This document shows positions 11,207-21,506 of a stretch of DNA of 64,000 nucleotides, piece by piece. The translations under genes and the position numbers were made by a program. Origin of the DNA: Hymenopellis radicata (Eukaryota; Basidiomycota; Agaricomycetes; Agaricales; Physalacriaceae); the NCBI GenBank assembly GCA_015501595.1, contig JADNRX010000204.1, positions 1 to 64,000 on the forward strand, in the 5' to 3' direction. Under the pieces are notes generated by a model that had not been told where the DNA came from, searched no databases, and saw only the letters and a program-made list of their open reading frames with translations. Position 1 is the stretch's first letter. Every line of letters begins with the position of its first letter.

Positions 11207-11527
11207 TAGAGAACAACGCATCGTCAGATACTCCGGAGGCGGCCCATTCCTCTGCTGATGCGCCGGGTTTAGGGATAGTAGCGCGCAGGATAGCCGCCTC
11301 TGCAGCGATATGAGATGCGAAGGCGATTGCAAAGTGGATGTATGCGGCTCTACGCTGTTCTGGGTCCGACGATGACTTGAGCTGGAGGTCTGAGAGGTCG
11401 AAGGGACATGGAGAGTCGATATGGTCCGTCAAGCCTGGATATCGTCAATCGTGAGCTCGTTGAAGACGCTAGACCACTCACAGTGCCATGGAATCTCGCC
11501 CTCGGTGTTGGGGAACATCTGAGGCAT

Positions 11528-12081
11528 GGGCGATGATGGAGGATGGCTGTAAAGTGAAACCTGCAGGCTAAAACTGGAGAGCGCAACCGGACCATGATAA
11601 GGCTAGAAGCCTAAATAATATCCTGGTCCAAGGGTATCCGGACGTTGAAGGGCTCTGAGCGCTGAGTAGCCATAGCCGACGCGTACGACTGTCGTGAACA
11701 ATGACCAAGAACGGTCGAGTCGACCACCATCATCGCTGCCGAAATCGCTTCCGCTCTAGCCTCAACCTCGGTCGTTATCATCCATGGCACACGACTCTGA
11801 ACCTTCTTGTTGCTTGGCCACGTCCAATACGTCTGACTGTTCCCCGCTGCTTCCCGACAAGCGATCCGCCCTGGACCCTTCTGTCCTTCTGCGTCAACCG
11901 ACCGACACGTTGCACTTAACAGTCGCATTCAAAATTCTCTCATCCTCTGTCCCGGATTTCGATGCGACCTGGATGCGACGTACACAACAGCACCTCTCTG
12001 GATATGTTTCGTGCTCTCATCACCAACTCGACTTCGCCTTTCTCATGACGGAAAGTTTTCGAATGAACGTTCCCCTCTTGT
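11528..12081. other. Spacer between F-box gene and SEC24 remnant
   Basis: Upstream of the F-box start. Several short frames exist on both strands, none with recognisable residues. Confidence 0.4.
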
Positions 12082-12965
12082 AAGAATCTGGTCTTTTACA
12101 GGCAGCATCCACGTCCTGCAAGACATTTGCCATCGAATGCTCAAGAGCGCAGGTGTCCGTGGACATGTTCCTCTTCAGTTCAGCGTACCAGGATGTGGCA
12201 AGTTTAGGTATGTTCGTTGCCGAGTCGGGAGTTGCTTTTTTGAATCTTCGTTCGTAGCATGCCTTCCACATTACACGTCAGGTCAGACGTACTATTACCC
12301 TGCTTTCAATGCTGCTCGCCCGGAGGATGCTCTCAAGTTTGCACACGAATTTGGCGGTGTCATTGCCATGCCCATTATTCTTCTTGCCATGCCTGCGGTT
12401 CCCCAAGACCAGTCGTACGCTATTGAAATCCAGATCGAGGAGACTATTTCTGCGCCGTTTGTTGTCTTGCAAACTGTGATTCTGCACACCACCTGTTACG
12501 GTAAGCTCAAGACAATGTTAATTATCGCGCGTTGACTTAAAGACGGTCACCAGGGGAGCGCCGAATCCGTGTTGTTAATTTGGCGTTACCGACAACGTCG
12601 AGTCTGTCGGAGGTATTTTCCTCTGTAGATCAGGTTGCACTCGCCACCTTCTTCGCGAACAAGGCTGTTGAGCGCTCGTTGACGCATAAGCTCGAGGACG
12701 CTCGCGATTTCGTGTACCAGAAGCTGGTGGACATCCTCATCGCGTACAGGAGCAGTATGACAGCTGGAGGCGCGGGTGCAAACGCGCAATTGGCCATTTC
12801 CGAAAACATGAAAATGCTTCCTGTCTTGATACTTGGGCTGCTGAAGAATGTGTGTGCTTCTACCTGCTCGTTTATCATTAGCTGACTGTGCTTTGTAGGT
12901 TGGTATCCGACAAAGCGCGCAGATACCTCCCAATATCAGGGCGTACTGCACTGCTACTCAGTTTA
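12082..12965 (+). pseudogene. Truncated SEC24 (COPII coat) gene copy
   Basis: Four exon pieces match the middle of Sec24, the COPII cargo-binding subunit: QAAST...[34 protein letters not shown] followed by [11 protein letters not shown], then [20 protein letters not shown] with HTTC, then [15 protein letters not shown] and [15 protein letters not shown], and VGIRQSAQIPP. Introns near 12210-12258, 12500-12553 and 12850-12898 keep GT...AG borders and phase. About 30 residues normally found between FAHEFG.VIAMPI and LLAMPAVPQ are missing. The N-terminal half and the C-terminal gelsolin-like part are absent. After about 12960 the frame runs into unrelated sequence rich in threonine up to a stop at 13151-13153. 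It cannot act as a coat subunit; an intact SEC24 is expected elsewhere in the genome (inference). Confidence 0.85.
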
Positions 12966-13174
12966 CCACCACCACCACCACCCTAAGAAGCGATGAGTTT
13001 TTTCAATCACCTTCACTCGACGGTCATACACGAGACAAGTTTGTGCCTCTCTATATCGCGGTTCTTACGTGCGCAATGCGCCAGGACCAACGCCACGCAC
13101 GTGACCTAGCCGCCCACACCTTTGTTGCTGGTCAGGGACCCCGTTCCTTGTAACTTATCACTATCCCCACAACC

Positions 13175-14337
13175 ATGGCTGCATTTTCTTTCGACGAACA
13201 GTTCGAAGCTCCTCGATTCTACAACCGTATCTCTGAAATAGAGAACGACTCACTCTTCTACGATAAATTCGCCATGCCTATTGTGCCTAAGGCCTTCGAC
13301 ACCATTGTCATCACGGAATGTCTTCATGCAACGGAGAATTCGAGCGTCTACAGCGGCTACTTTGTGGACCGCCAGGGCAAGCGTTATGAGGAATACGATG
13401 TTGCCTTTAAATTCGGAGATGATGGACAGCTATGTCTCGAGGCCGAGAAATACGACAAGATGTCCAAGCTACAAGGAAAGGCGATTCCTCGTCTGATTGG
13501 GCTCGCTTTTGCGAAACGGACAAGAGGCGGCTACTTGGGTTGTCTCATGACAGAGAAGTTCGGCTCTTCCCTAGACTGTAAGTTGATTTCTCTAGCGCGG
13601 TCAGAGAAGTACGTCGTTTTAGATGGTGTTTATTGCTTCCTCTTACCTTTATTCAGGGCTATCATTCTCAATCACCTCCAGGCTATACATGACAAACGTC
13701 TCATTCACGCGGATTTCAAGGAGAGGAATATCCTGCAACGAGGAGCGGAGTTTCGCATTGTTGATTTCGACCACATGCGAGAAACACACAAATGCACCGC
13801 GTCCGGCAAGGCTGTCGACTTCACAGAGCAGCCCGAATCCCTATCAGTAGAAGATTGGGACGTGATTTGCGCTTATGTACGCGTTCCTGGGCTGGACATG
13901 GACTTTTGGGATGATGGTATGTGGTTTCATCCTTCAGCGACCATTACTGAACCGCGCAGGCAAGGTTTTTCGTAAAAGGGTACATTTGGAAAAAGGATGG
14001 CCTGCCGTCCGGTAGAATCATGAAGCTTCTTTTTCCCCGCGCCCTCCACGCCAAATACGACGACGGGGTTTCCGACCTTCTCCTGCGCTACTTCAAGCAT
14101 GTCCAGATTCTCCTTGAGACCGGGAGGCACGATTTAGAGTATCTGAAAGCTCACATCAACGAGATTGCCGCGCAAGTGGAAAAGGAATGGCGGCGCAGGT
14201 AGGCTCCGTTCATAAAGTCTGGTATGTCGGCTGACGCGTGAATTCACAGTACGTCGAAACCGTTGGCTCGTTCTACACGTCCTGCGCCGGCACGACCTAC
14301 AAGGTCTCACCGCGGCGTACAGGTCGCCCGTAGCTGA
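13175..14337 (+). CDS. Kinase-like protein, copy 3 (catalytic residues kept)
   Basis: Starts MAAFSFDEQFEAP at 13175. Exons: 13175-13608, 13657 to about 13919, a third exon ending near 14201, and a last exon to the stop at 14335-14337. Landmarks: YDVAFKFGD (beta-3 Lys), EAEKY (alpha-C Glu), HADFKERN (catalytic Asp and Asn) and VDFDHM in the DFG position. This HxDxxxxN plus DFD pattern is that of an active kinase/aminoglycoside-phosphotransferase-like fold (family knowledge). The second intron is ambiguous. The strong donor GTATGT at 13919 needs one extra base removed after the acceptor, whereas donor AT|GTGG with acceptor CAAG at about 13965 keeps the frame and gives DDGMFFVKGYIW. Intron 1 is 48 nt and stop-free, so retention would only insert 16 residues. 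The tail is basic and proline-rich (RPAPARPTRSHRG), unlike copies 1, 2 and 5. Substrate unknown. Confidence 0.75.
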
Positions 14338-15309
14338 ACGTTTCAGTAGTATGTGACAGATATATTAAATGACAATGTATATTATCTACCAACGAATCAG
14401 TATTCTCTGTCCTCTAGTGTGTATACACGCAAATTTCAGAGTCTCTAGTATCTACCAAGCCAATCCCGAGAATTTTGATAGAGCTCCTGATTAAGGAATC
14501 ACGCTTGCCTTTCCACCATCATCACTGTCAGGACCTCGAATTTCTCTAAGCATTTGAATCCTCCTTTGGGCAATTCATCGTGATGGCAGCCTGTTCCAAT
14601 AATTTCGACATAGTGGCTTCGAAAGTAATCGGTGGAGGTCGGGGCATTTCGGCAGATCAGCACTGAGTACGTTGTCTGCCCGCATATATGCTCCCTCAAT
14701 GTTCGTGTGAAGCTCTCATAATAACGGTGCATCGAATTGTACATCCTCAAGCTTGTCGATGTGTCTATCTTCGTGGACGTGGAATTGGCAAGTCGTTGAT
14801 TCGACGTCCTCGTCCTGCCACTTCCGCTTCCTACTAGACTCATGTCGTCCCTTGTACCTACGAGTATCAGTGGTCCTTCTTACCTGTGCTCGTCACAGCT
14901 GTTCTCTTCAACCAAACGTTCTGCAACACTGTACCCCTGCCTTACACTATCCCCTTCCCTGCCATGTAGGTTTCCATAACGTTGTGTTCTGGCGATTATC
15001 ATCTCATCCGAGTCTCTCACGGTCATCTCGCCAGTCTTTCTCAGAACGTCGTCTTGACGTACGACTTATCTGTAGTCTATGGTTGTCATCTCCTGATGCT
15101 CTTTCATTCGTCGGTCACCCTGGCCGCTTTCCCCTCCTCTCTGTTTCATACGGCAATGTCCTGTAGTCCCTTGTAGGACTGTAGTCAGGCTGGCATAAGT
15201 ATACCCACCTGCTCTCGTTAGCGCCACACATGTCACGTATTGTGTTACTCACATATATTTGTTATGGTTGCTTAAATTAGGGCCGCACTTCTCCTCATAC
15301 CTTGTATCG
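14338..15309. other. Spacer; possible minus-strand hypothetical frame 14499-14843
   Basis: One minus-strand frame (114 codons from MSLVGSGSGRTRTSNQ) has a plausible C-terminal half (HHDELPKGGFKCLEKFEV), but the codons upstream switch frame (EDRHIDKLEDVQFDAPLL in another frame), so it may be the end of a decayed gene. I do not recognise a family. 15000-15309 holds only the 5' flank of kinase copy 4. Confidence 0.35.
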
Positions 15310-15690
15310 ATGGCTACTATCCGCTTTGACGAGTGCTACAGCTCCGCCCCGTTTCAACCATACTTATTGCAACGAGCTCTTCTACGACTTTGACGACCGC
15401 TGATTGTGCCGTTGTCCTTCGACGCCATCGTGATCACCGAACGCGTCCACGCTACAAAAAACTTGATTGTCTACAGTGGCTAGTATACTGAAGATGGCGA
15501 TGAATGCGAGCGCTATGAATATGATATCACCTATGTTTGGCAAAAGTCAACCGCATCTGTTTCAAGGACGAGCAGTATGTCAGGATGGCCAAGCTCGAAG
15601 GAACGGTGATTTCTTGTTTGATTGGACTTGCCTTTGCGAAAACAAAGAGGGAGAGGCCATGCTCCTGATACTACAATTAATGACAGGTCT
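15310..15690 (+). pseudogene. Kinase-like protein, copy 4 (dead, truncated)
   Basis: The start MATIRFDECYSS at 15310 and later patches (VPLSFDAIVITERVHAT, VQDGQARRNG in a shifted frame, then IGLAFAKTK) follow the first exon of the kinase-like family in order. The frame is lost within 30 codons, an in-frame TAG interrupts the YSGYxxD segment at about 15481, and homology stops after the first exon. The catalytic loop, DFD and tail are absent. This is the oldest-looking member of the cluster. Confidence 0.75.
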
Positions 15691-15804
15691 TCCTTCTCTT
15701 GACTGGGGAGGGTTGGACTGTATCTGAGTTGAAGTGCCATTTCTATACAAGAACTTTACAACTTTCGCTCTTTACTACTCCATCATGACATTAGGTGATT
15801 TGGA

Positions 15805-17176
15805 TCAAGTGGCCTCCTTGTTCTTTCCCTTTCGGTCAACCTTCTTCGACTTTGCCTTCCTCGCTGCAGGGAGCCCCCGCTGACGCGGCGTGTCTTTGCC
15901 ATCATCCATGCCAATCGTGATACTCGGAGGACGCCGGGCTTTGGGAGTTATCTCTGAGCCCGTATCGAGATTGCCTGGCGCACAGTCTTTAGCAAGTTTC
16001 ACGTTTAGAGTTGAGCGAAACCTGTGAGTTGTTCACGTCACTACTATTGAGAGGGGCACAATGACATACCGAGCATCCATCCAGGAGCCGTAGGTGCAGG
16101 TGTGCGAAGGAGTTCGTTAAGTTTCCAGGTGTCCGAGTAAGTGGTCATGAAATTCCGGACTTCATCCGACAGTTTGGGAGGCAGTGGAGGTGTGATCCAC
16201 CCAAGTGCAACTGCCTCAAGAGCAACGATGTGCTTCAATGTGAGGTCGGATGCGTTGACGAAGTCTGAGAAGTAGAGACAGTTTTTACCCATGACATCTG
16301 CTCGGTACACAATCATGTTTGAGAGAAATGACGACAGGAGACCGTATTTGACCTGATACGACTGCAATTCACACCACAGCTGTAATGAATCAGAATTGCT
16401 ATAGCGCCCAAGAACAATAGCGAGAACAGACCTGGCAGAAAATCTTATCCACTTTACGCTGCAGCCCTTCACCCTCGTCCATCCAATAATATGGCACGGG
16501 GAAAGGGTCTCCAAAGACACCCATCAGGTCTTTGAAGCATTTGAGGATGGTTTTGAAATCCGACGGGTTCAAAGAGTTCGCAGTTTTGAACTCAATAATC
16601 GCTCTAATCGCGTCGAGCAACTTGTTGAGCTTTTTCACGAAGGACGCGGTCTGGTAGAGACTGGTCCTGAGTGGCGAATGTAGCTGACAGTGTAATGGTG
16701 GGTCCCGGATCGTCTTCCTCTCGGTGCATCCATTCCGACATCGCCTGTACGATTTTCGTAGCTGGGCGGAGAACGCGTGCCACTGAGTGATCGGCGGCAT
16801 CTTCCTCGGAGTGCATGACCATATCGAGAGAGCGATAGGTTATGTTCGGATCAAGGGAATATGCCCATGCTTTCATGTCAGGATCTCCCAAATCTTGTTC
16901 GCTAATGGCTTTCCAAGCGGGCAGCCGGTCCAGCTTTCCCAAGAGAGCATCCCAGAACCCTGGGTGGTGACAGACGAGATGTAGTTGTCGGTCATATGAA
17001 TATCGGATCTCCGTTTTCGTGGGCGCCCGAGTTGTCGTCGCCTTGACTTTAGACACCATTGTAGGAAGCGTGTCCTCGTGAAAAGGGCGTGACGCGATAT
17101 CTTCAAAGGAAGCGTCTGCCGAGACCGTTGGTATGGTTTTGGGCACCATCGACGCGAATGAGGGCGCATCTGCCAT
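15805..17176 (-). CDS. Hypothetical protein, divergent to kinase copy 5
   Basis: Multi-exon minus-strand gene beginning MADAPSFASMVPKTIPTV at 17176 and ending in a lysine-rich tail (KAKSKKVDRKGKNKEAT). The body is mainly helical-looking (KKLNKLLDAIRAIIEFK, KILKCF-type segments, ELQSYQVKYGLLSSFLSN). Two splice donors appear to be GTC-type: after VQAM near 16727 and after MLGM near 16070. With them the frame is open throughout; with stronger nearby GTs it is not. An intron near 16435-16382 is clear. The 179 bp to the kinase copy 5 start (17356) would be a shared promoter. I know no domain for it. Confidence 0.55.
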
Positions 17177-17355
17177 AGTAGAGGGGGAATGTGGGGGTAA
17201 GAGCGAGACGAATGAGTGAGCAGAGGGAGAGAACGAGACAAAGGACTGTGAGCGTGCCACGGCCAAAAGGACACACACGTGACCACGTTGCTTTGTTCGC
17301 ACTCTGGTCCCCAGCCTAAGGTCCGTCTCCAACTACCACCATCGTCCCTCTATCC

Positions 17356-18536
17356 ATGGCTACCTTTCGCTTTGACGAGCGCTTCGTAGCTCCCGAATAC
17401 TTCAACCGTATTGCTGATTTAGAGGACGACGAGATCTACTACGACGTTGACGCCTTGCCTATTGTGCCACCCTCCTTCGACGACATTGTTATCACCGAAT
17501 GCCTTCATGCTACAAGAAACTCGAGCGTCTATAGCGGATATATGGTGGATGAAGATGGCGCGCGTTATGAGCACGATATTGCTTTCAAATTTGGTGATGT
17601 TGATCGCCTTTGTCGCGAGGCCGAGAAGTATGACAGGATGGTGAAGCTTCAAGGGACGGCGATTCCGCGTCTAATCGGGCTTGCGTTTGGGACAACAAAG
17701 ACGGGAGAGAACCTTGCCTGTCTCATGACGGAATTGTTCGGCTCATCCTCGATTGTCCTCTCATTCGTCTGGCGCGGTCAGAGAAGTGCGCCACCCATTA
17801 CAATGCTTGCTGTCATCTCACCTTTGCCCAGGGCTATCATTCTCAACCATCTTCAAGCTATACATAACAAAGGCCTTCTCCACGCCGACTTCAAGGAAAG
17901 CAACGTTTTGCAACGTGGGGCAGATTTTCGACTTGTTGATTTCGACCATATGCGTGAATCACATTCATGCTCTGCGCCACACCAGAGACCCGACTTCAGC
18001 GATATGCCCGAACATATAACGGCCGAAGTATGGACTACGGTCTGTGCTTATATAATTGTGCATGCGGAGGACATGGACTTCTGGGATGATGGTGCGTGAT
18101 AATGTTTTGTCGAAGACCAGTATTTGAATGCAGACATACAGGTACCGTTGACGTAGATGGATTTACATGGAACAAGGAAGGATTGCCGACTGGCAGGATC
18201 ATGCACGACCTCTTTCCTCGCATCTATTACTATCGATATAAAACCAAGGAACTTCCCGATCTTCTGTGGCATTACTTCAGGCACATCCAAACGCTCCTTG
18301 AGGATGGGGCTGGCGACGTTCAGTCTCTTAAAGCTCGCATTGATGAGACTGCGGCTTGGGTGGAGACTCAGTGGCGCGCCAAGTAGGTTTTCTTTTTCTG
18401 CATTTTTTTCATTAGCTCATCTGTTGCCAGGGTAAAACTTCCACCCCTTCCGCCAGTTGCGCGGCCTTCACCACCTCCACGTCGTCGCGTTGAGAGGCAG
18501 TCAAACTGCAATGCGTCGCAGATCACGGTCTATTGA
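17356..18536 (+). CDS. Kinase-like protein, copy 5 (catalytic residues kept; frame depends on an intron)
   Basis: Starts MATFRFDERFVAPEY. Landmarks: HDIAFKFGD (beta-3 Lys), EAEKY, HADFKESN, VDFDHM, then tail KLPPLPPVARPSPPPRRR to the stop at 18534-18536. Compared with its paralogues one C is missing at 17747-17748 (CC against CCC), shifting the frame just before intron 1. Intron 1 (46 nt, GTGCGC...CCCAG, about 17787-17832) has no stop, and 46 is one more than a multiple of three. If it is NOT removed the frame returns exactly for AIILNHLQ. Either this copy reads through its intron, inserting a hydrophobic-proline stretch before the catalytic loop, or the deletion is an assembly error. Introns 2 (about 18095-18142) and 3 (about 18384-18431) are normal. 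The 3' flank is shared with copies 0 and 1. Confidence 0.7.
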
Positions 18537-18789
18537 TTTGCACCGCTCGGTGTTTCTGTTATCTTTTTGCAAGAATATATCAATGGAGCATGTATATTAT
18601 GTATAGCGAATTCGAGTTTTCCGATACGGGCGCGTAGAGCTTCTGAGCATTCGTTGAATTTTCATCATGGATGGGCAAGGTTTCAACTCCTGGGCCACCT
18701 CAATGAAATTGCGGTTCGTACTTATGTGGACGGGTGGCAACGCGGTGGCGCGTAATCCCTGCGTAAGCAGCCTCTGTATTCACTAGGTG
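18537..18789. other. 3' flank of kinase copy 5
   Basis: Bases 18575-18640 repeat the conserved kinase-copy 3' flank (TATCAATGGAGCATG core). Nothing else recognised. Confidence 0.45.
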
Positions 18790-19150
18790 ATAATGTCACT
18801 AACGAACGTTCGTTACCAGAGCCATTTCGTGCTGCTTTCCTTTGAAGGAATCGTGCTGTGCGACAAGATCATGGACTTTCCGACAAGTAGTACCGCGGGC
18901 CATGAATTTCACTCTTGGTCGTGCAGCCTAGCGTTGCTTTCACATCCTTTTGTTTTCACCCAGAAAGGCCACTCAACGTCGAAAGCGTACGGGCGCGAGC
19001 TCAAGATATTTCTGGCTGACATTACACCGGCGCTGGTCCTGACGTACGACGTCGAGCCAAGTATCGTCATCATTCGGAATCCTGAAATGTCTAGAGGCGA
19101 TCCGGCGTGGCGCGATCCTCTCTATCAGAGCTTTTCCAAACATTAGATCA
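18790..19150 (+). pseudogene. Truncated duplicate of the MYND-gene N-terminal region
   Basis: The stretch encodes KAYGRELKIFLADITPALVL and nearby ALLSHPF in the same order as the downstream gene at 19740-20090 (KAYGRELKMFLADIIPALLL). The nucleotide match covers the catalytic-free N-terminal region only, with internal gaps, and ends near 19145 at a stop. It has neither the start codon nor the zinc finger. A partial, probably non-functional tandem copy about 0.85 kb upstream of the parent. Confidence 0.7.
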
Positions 19151-19475
19151 CGAATGTCATTGCTCGTAATCGTGAGCCGCGCCTTTCTTGTCTACCCATT
19201 CCAACTTGTATCCTCATGGGCTCCTCCTAGAACGGATTTTGACGAGGCATCGGTAGGCAGAATCGAAGCAATCCAATGACCTCGCTAAACCAGACTCGAT
19301 CAAGAATAGTTTGACAGGTAAAAGCCTTATTTTGCTCTTCTATAAACTTTTTTTGACGTCTATCAACTTTTCAAGGTGACATGCGAATCAAACAGGAAGC
19401 GCTCCTTCTCGCGTCTGGGCTCTCTTTTACGAGGGGCGATCATCTTACCTTCACCATCGACCACCACTGTCGACC

Positions 19476-21506
19476 ATGTCCTTACCTAGACCACCTCAAA
19501 TCTACACCGCCCTTAGTTCTAGACACACTCTCAACGACTCTGCCGTGCACGCTCTCGTCGCCGCTCTCACTCTTCCCGCGACGCGTCCCGAGCCTTCCGC
19601 GCACGACGGCGACAAGTTTAACGTCGCATTCAGCGCGTTCAGGCACCTCACCCACCACCTGCTCTCGCTCCCGGTCACGGCCAAGGCGTGGACAGAGCCT
19701 CTCATGGTTCAGGTCGTCGAATGCTTGATGGCGTTTGTCCTTTATTACGCCCGCGAGATCGTGCTGTGTGGCAAGATCGTGGACTTTCGCGATACCGCGG
19801 GGCACGACTTTCACTCGTACGTCAATCTGGTCGTGCAAGCGTTGCTTTCACATCCCTTCACCGAGGAAGGCCACCCAAAGTCGAAAGCGTACGGGCGCGA
19901 GCTCAAGATGTTTTTGGCTGACATTATACCGGCGTTGCTTCTTACGTACGATGCGCTGGACGACGAGTCACTGGACGTACCTTCAACAACTGCGAGCCAG
20001 GTTTCGCTATTATTCAAATTGATAGACTGTCTGAATGACGAGGATCCGCGGCATCTTCTCTATCAGAACTTTTTCCAAATATTGGATCAGAACCCGGCCA
20101 TGAATGGCGTCCTCGCGTCGGCGTTCCTCATCGCCACCAACGGGCTTAGCGAACAACTTACACGCCGACAGCACTCTCAGGCTGTGACCGCACTGTCGGA
20201 CACGTCCTGCGCCATATTCTCCGCGTACCGCTTCATCACTCCATTTCTCCCGCCGGGGAATGATGACCTGTATCACCGGCTTTTGCAAGGCGGGCACACT
20301 AGGACGACGTGTGAGCTCTTCTCTGCAATTGCGCAGGAAGCGCGCGACGTTGTTCTCGCCGTGGCGGATACGCGAGACAAAGGGAGGGCATTCGGTGCGG
20401 GCATCTTGGCACTCGAAACGCTTGGGCGTTACATCAAAATGCGTCTGGAATCCGAAGGGCGCGTCCGTGTTGAGCTTGCCCTTCACTACGATGTTCTATA
20501 TCAGATGAGAGAGTTCGACCGCCTCCTCCATGAACTGGGCTCGAAAAACGGAAACCAGGATGCCATGATGTCGGAGTTTGGATCACAGCTGAAGTTTCAG
20601 GATGAGTTTATTCAAGTCGTGAAGCCTTATTTGGTGTACTATGACCTACTGGAGATGGTATCGAGGAGGGTTCTGCATTCGGAATGCCTCGAGAGTCCCC
20701 CATGTGGACGACGTTCGCGGAGGAGATCGAAAGCTTGGAAGGCGACCGGACTGCTTTCGACAAAGTTTACAGAGAGAGCTGTCAAGCACAAGACGTACGC
20801 CATCCTTGTGTGGCGACGTTTTCATACTCACTAGTAGCATTTCTAGTGTCCCCACTCTTATGTCAAGTCTCCCTTGCAGACCGCACTCCACCGATCGCCA
20901 ACCACGCTTTCCCAAGACTTGCAAAAGCTAGCCCGCGCCAACTCTGAGAACCAGTTCACCGTCTTTCGGTGCTCGGGATGTCGGTTGGTGTACTACTGCT
21001 CAGAGAAATGTCAACAAGGTGACTGGAAAGACCACAAGAGCGTATGTGCCAGCGTCAAGTCGGATCGCCGCAGTAGGTTCCCGTTCATCCATATTCACGC
21101 GCATATCACTTACCAGACGGCCCAAGAAACCGGCGGTCCAACGAACGTTCTATCACGACGCGATATCACCTTCATGCACACCATCGCCTGCCTCACGCTC
21201 GGCCGTCACCCGCCGCCTGACGGTCTCGTACGGGATATGGATTTCAGGACTTCGCCACCCACACTTACTCTACAGAGCCTGCATAACTCGATGTACGACG
21301 ATGCCAAGATAGTCGTCGGTGAGGAAGAGATCCACAACTACGTGATTCGGAAAAGGGTGATGGAGTATATGAGAAGCTTGAAACAGGAAGTGGGGATCGT
21401 TTACAGTCGACAGTTCCTACCTAAAGGCGCCAAGGCGGTGCTCACGTTCGTGAACTGGGAGATGCTAGACGGGAAAGACATGAGATATAAGCGTAGAGAA
21501 GTTTAA
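19476..21506 (+). CDS. MYND-type zinc finger protein (incomplete finger, one frame change)
   Basis: About 640 residues. It starts MSLPRPPQIYTALSSRHT and has a long helical N-terminal region, an intron near 20794-20880, then RCSGCRLVYYCSEKC followed by DWKDHKSVC, which is the second half of a MYND finger (CxxC, CxxxC, HxxxC). The first CxxC pair usual in MYND domains is not seen upstream; only one Cys (RESCQAQD) precedes it. MYND fingers bind proline-rich partners (family knowledge). At about 20670 the coding frame changes: MVSRRVLHSE before, MPRESPMWTTFAEEIE after. The cause is one lost or gained base. The C-terminal region (VGIVYSRQFLPKGAKAVLTF) is open to the stop at 21504. Similar proteins are common, often duplicated, in mushrooms. 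Confidence 0.65.

Larger units (their letters stand above)
8339..11527 (-). pseudogene. F-box protein gene interrupted by a MITE and a frame break
   Basis: Minus-strand gene starting MPQMFPNTEGEIPWHC at 11527, with an intron near 11481-11434. The F-box is seen at FQCLPPELHLYIFSF near 9870, followed by a long region of leucine-rich, LRR-like substrate-recognition segments (PNVVNLDICLTLLAG, SPRLQHLLVQGYPIGG). F-box proteins recruit targets to SCF ubiquitin ligases. Two lesions: a 559 bp element (10648-11206) sits inside the coding exon, and excising it with one 10 bp target duplication restores a continuous frame (...DALFS/TLGGGDAS...). Near 8723 one base is missing (AAA on the plus strand where AAAA is needed), after which the frame continues as REPETEFLFGQTALTHV to the stop at 8339. 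Without these two lesions the gene would be complete. Confidence 0.8.

Noticed and set aside
19482..19838. Open minus-strand frame antisense to the MYND gene N-terminus
   Set aside because: It mirrors the GC-rich coding strand, has no splice context or recognisable residues, and is a shadow frame.
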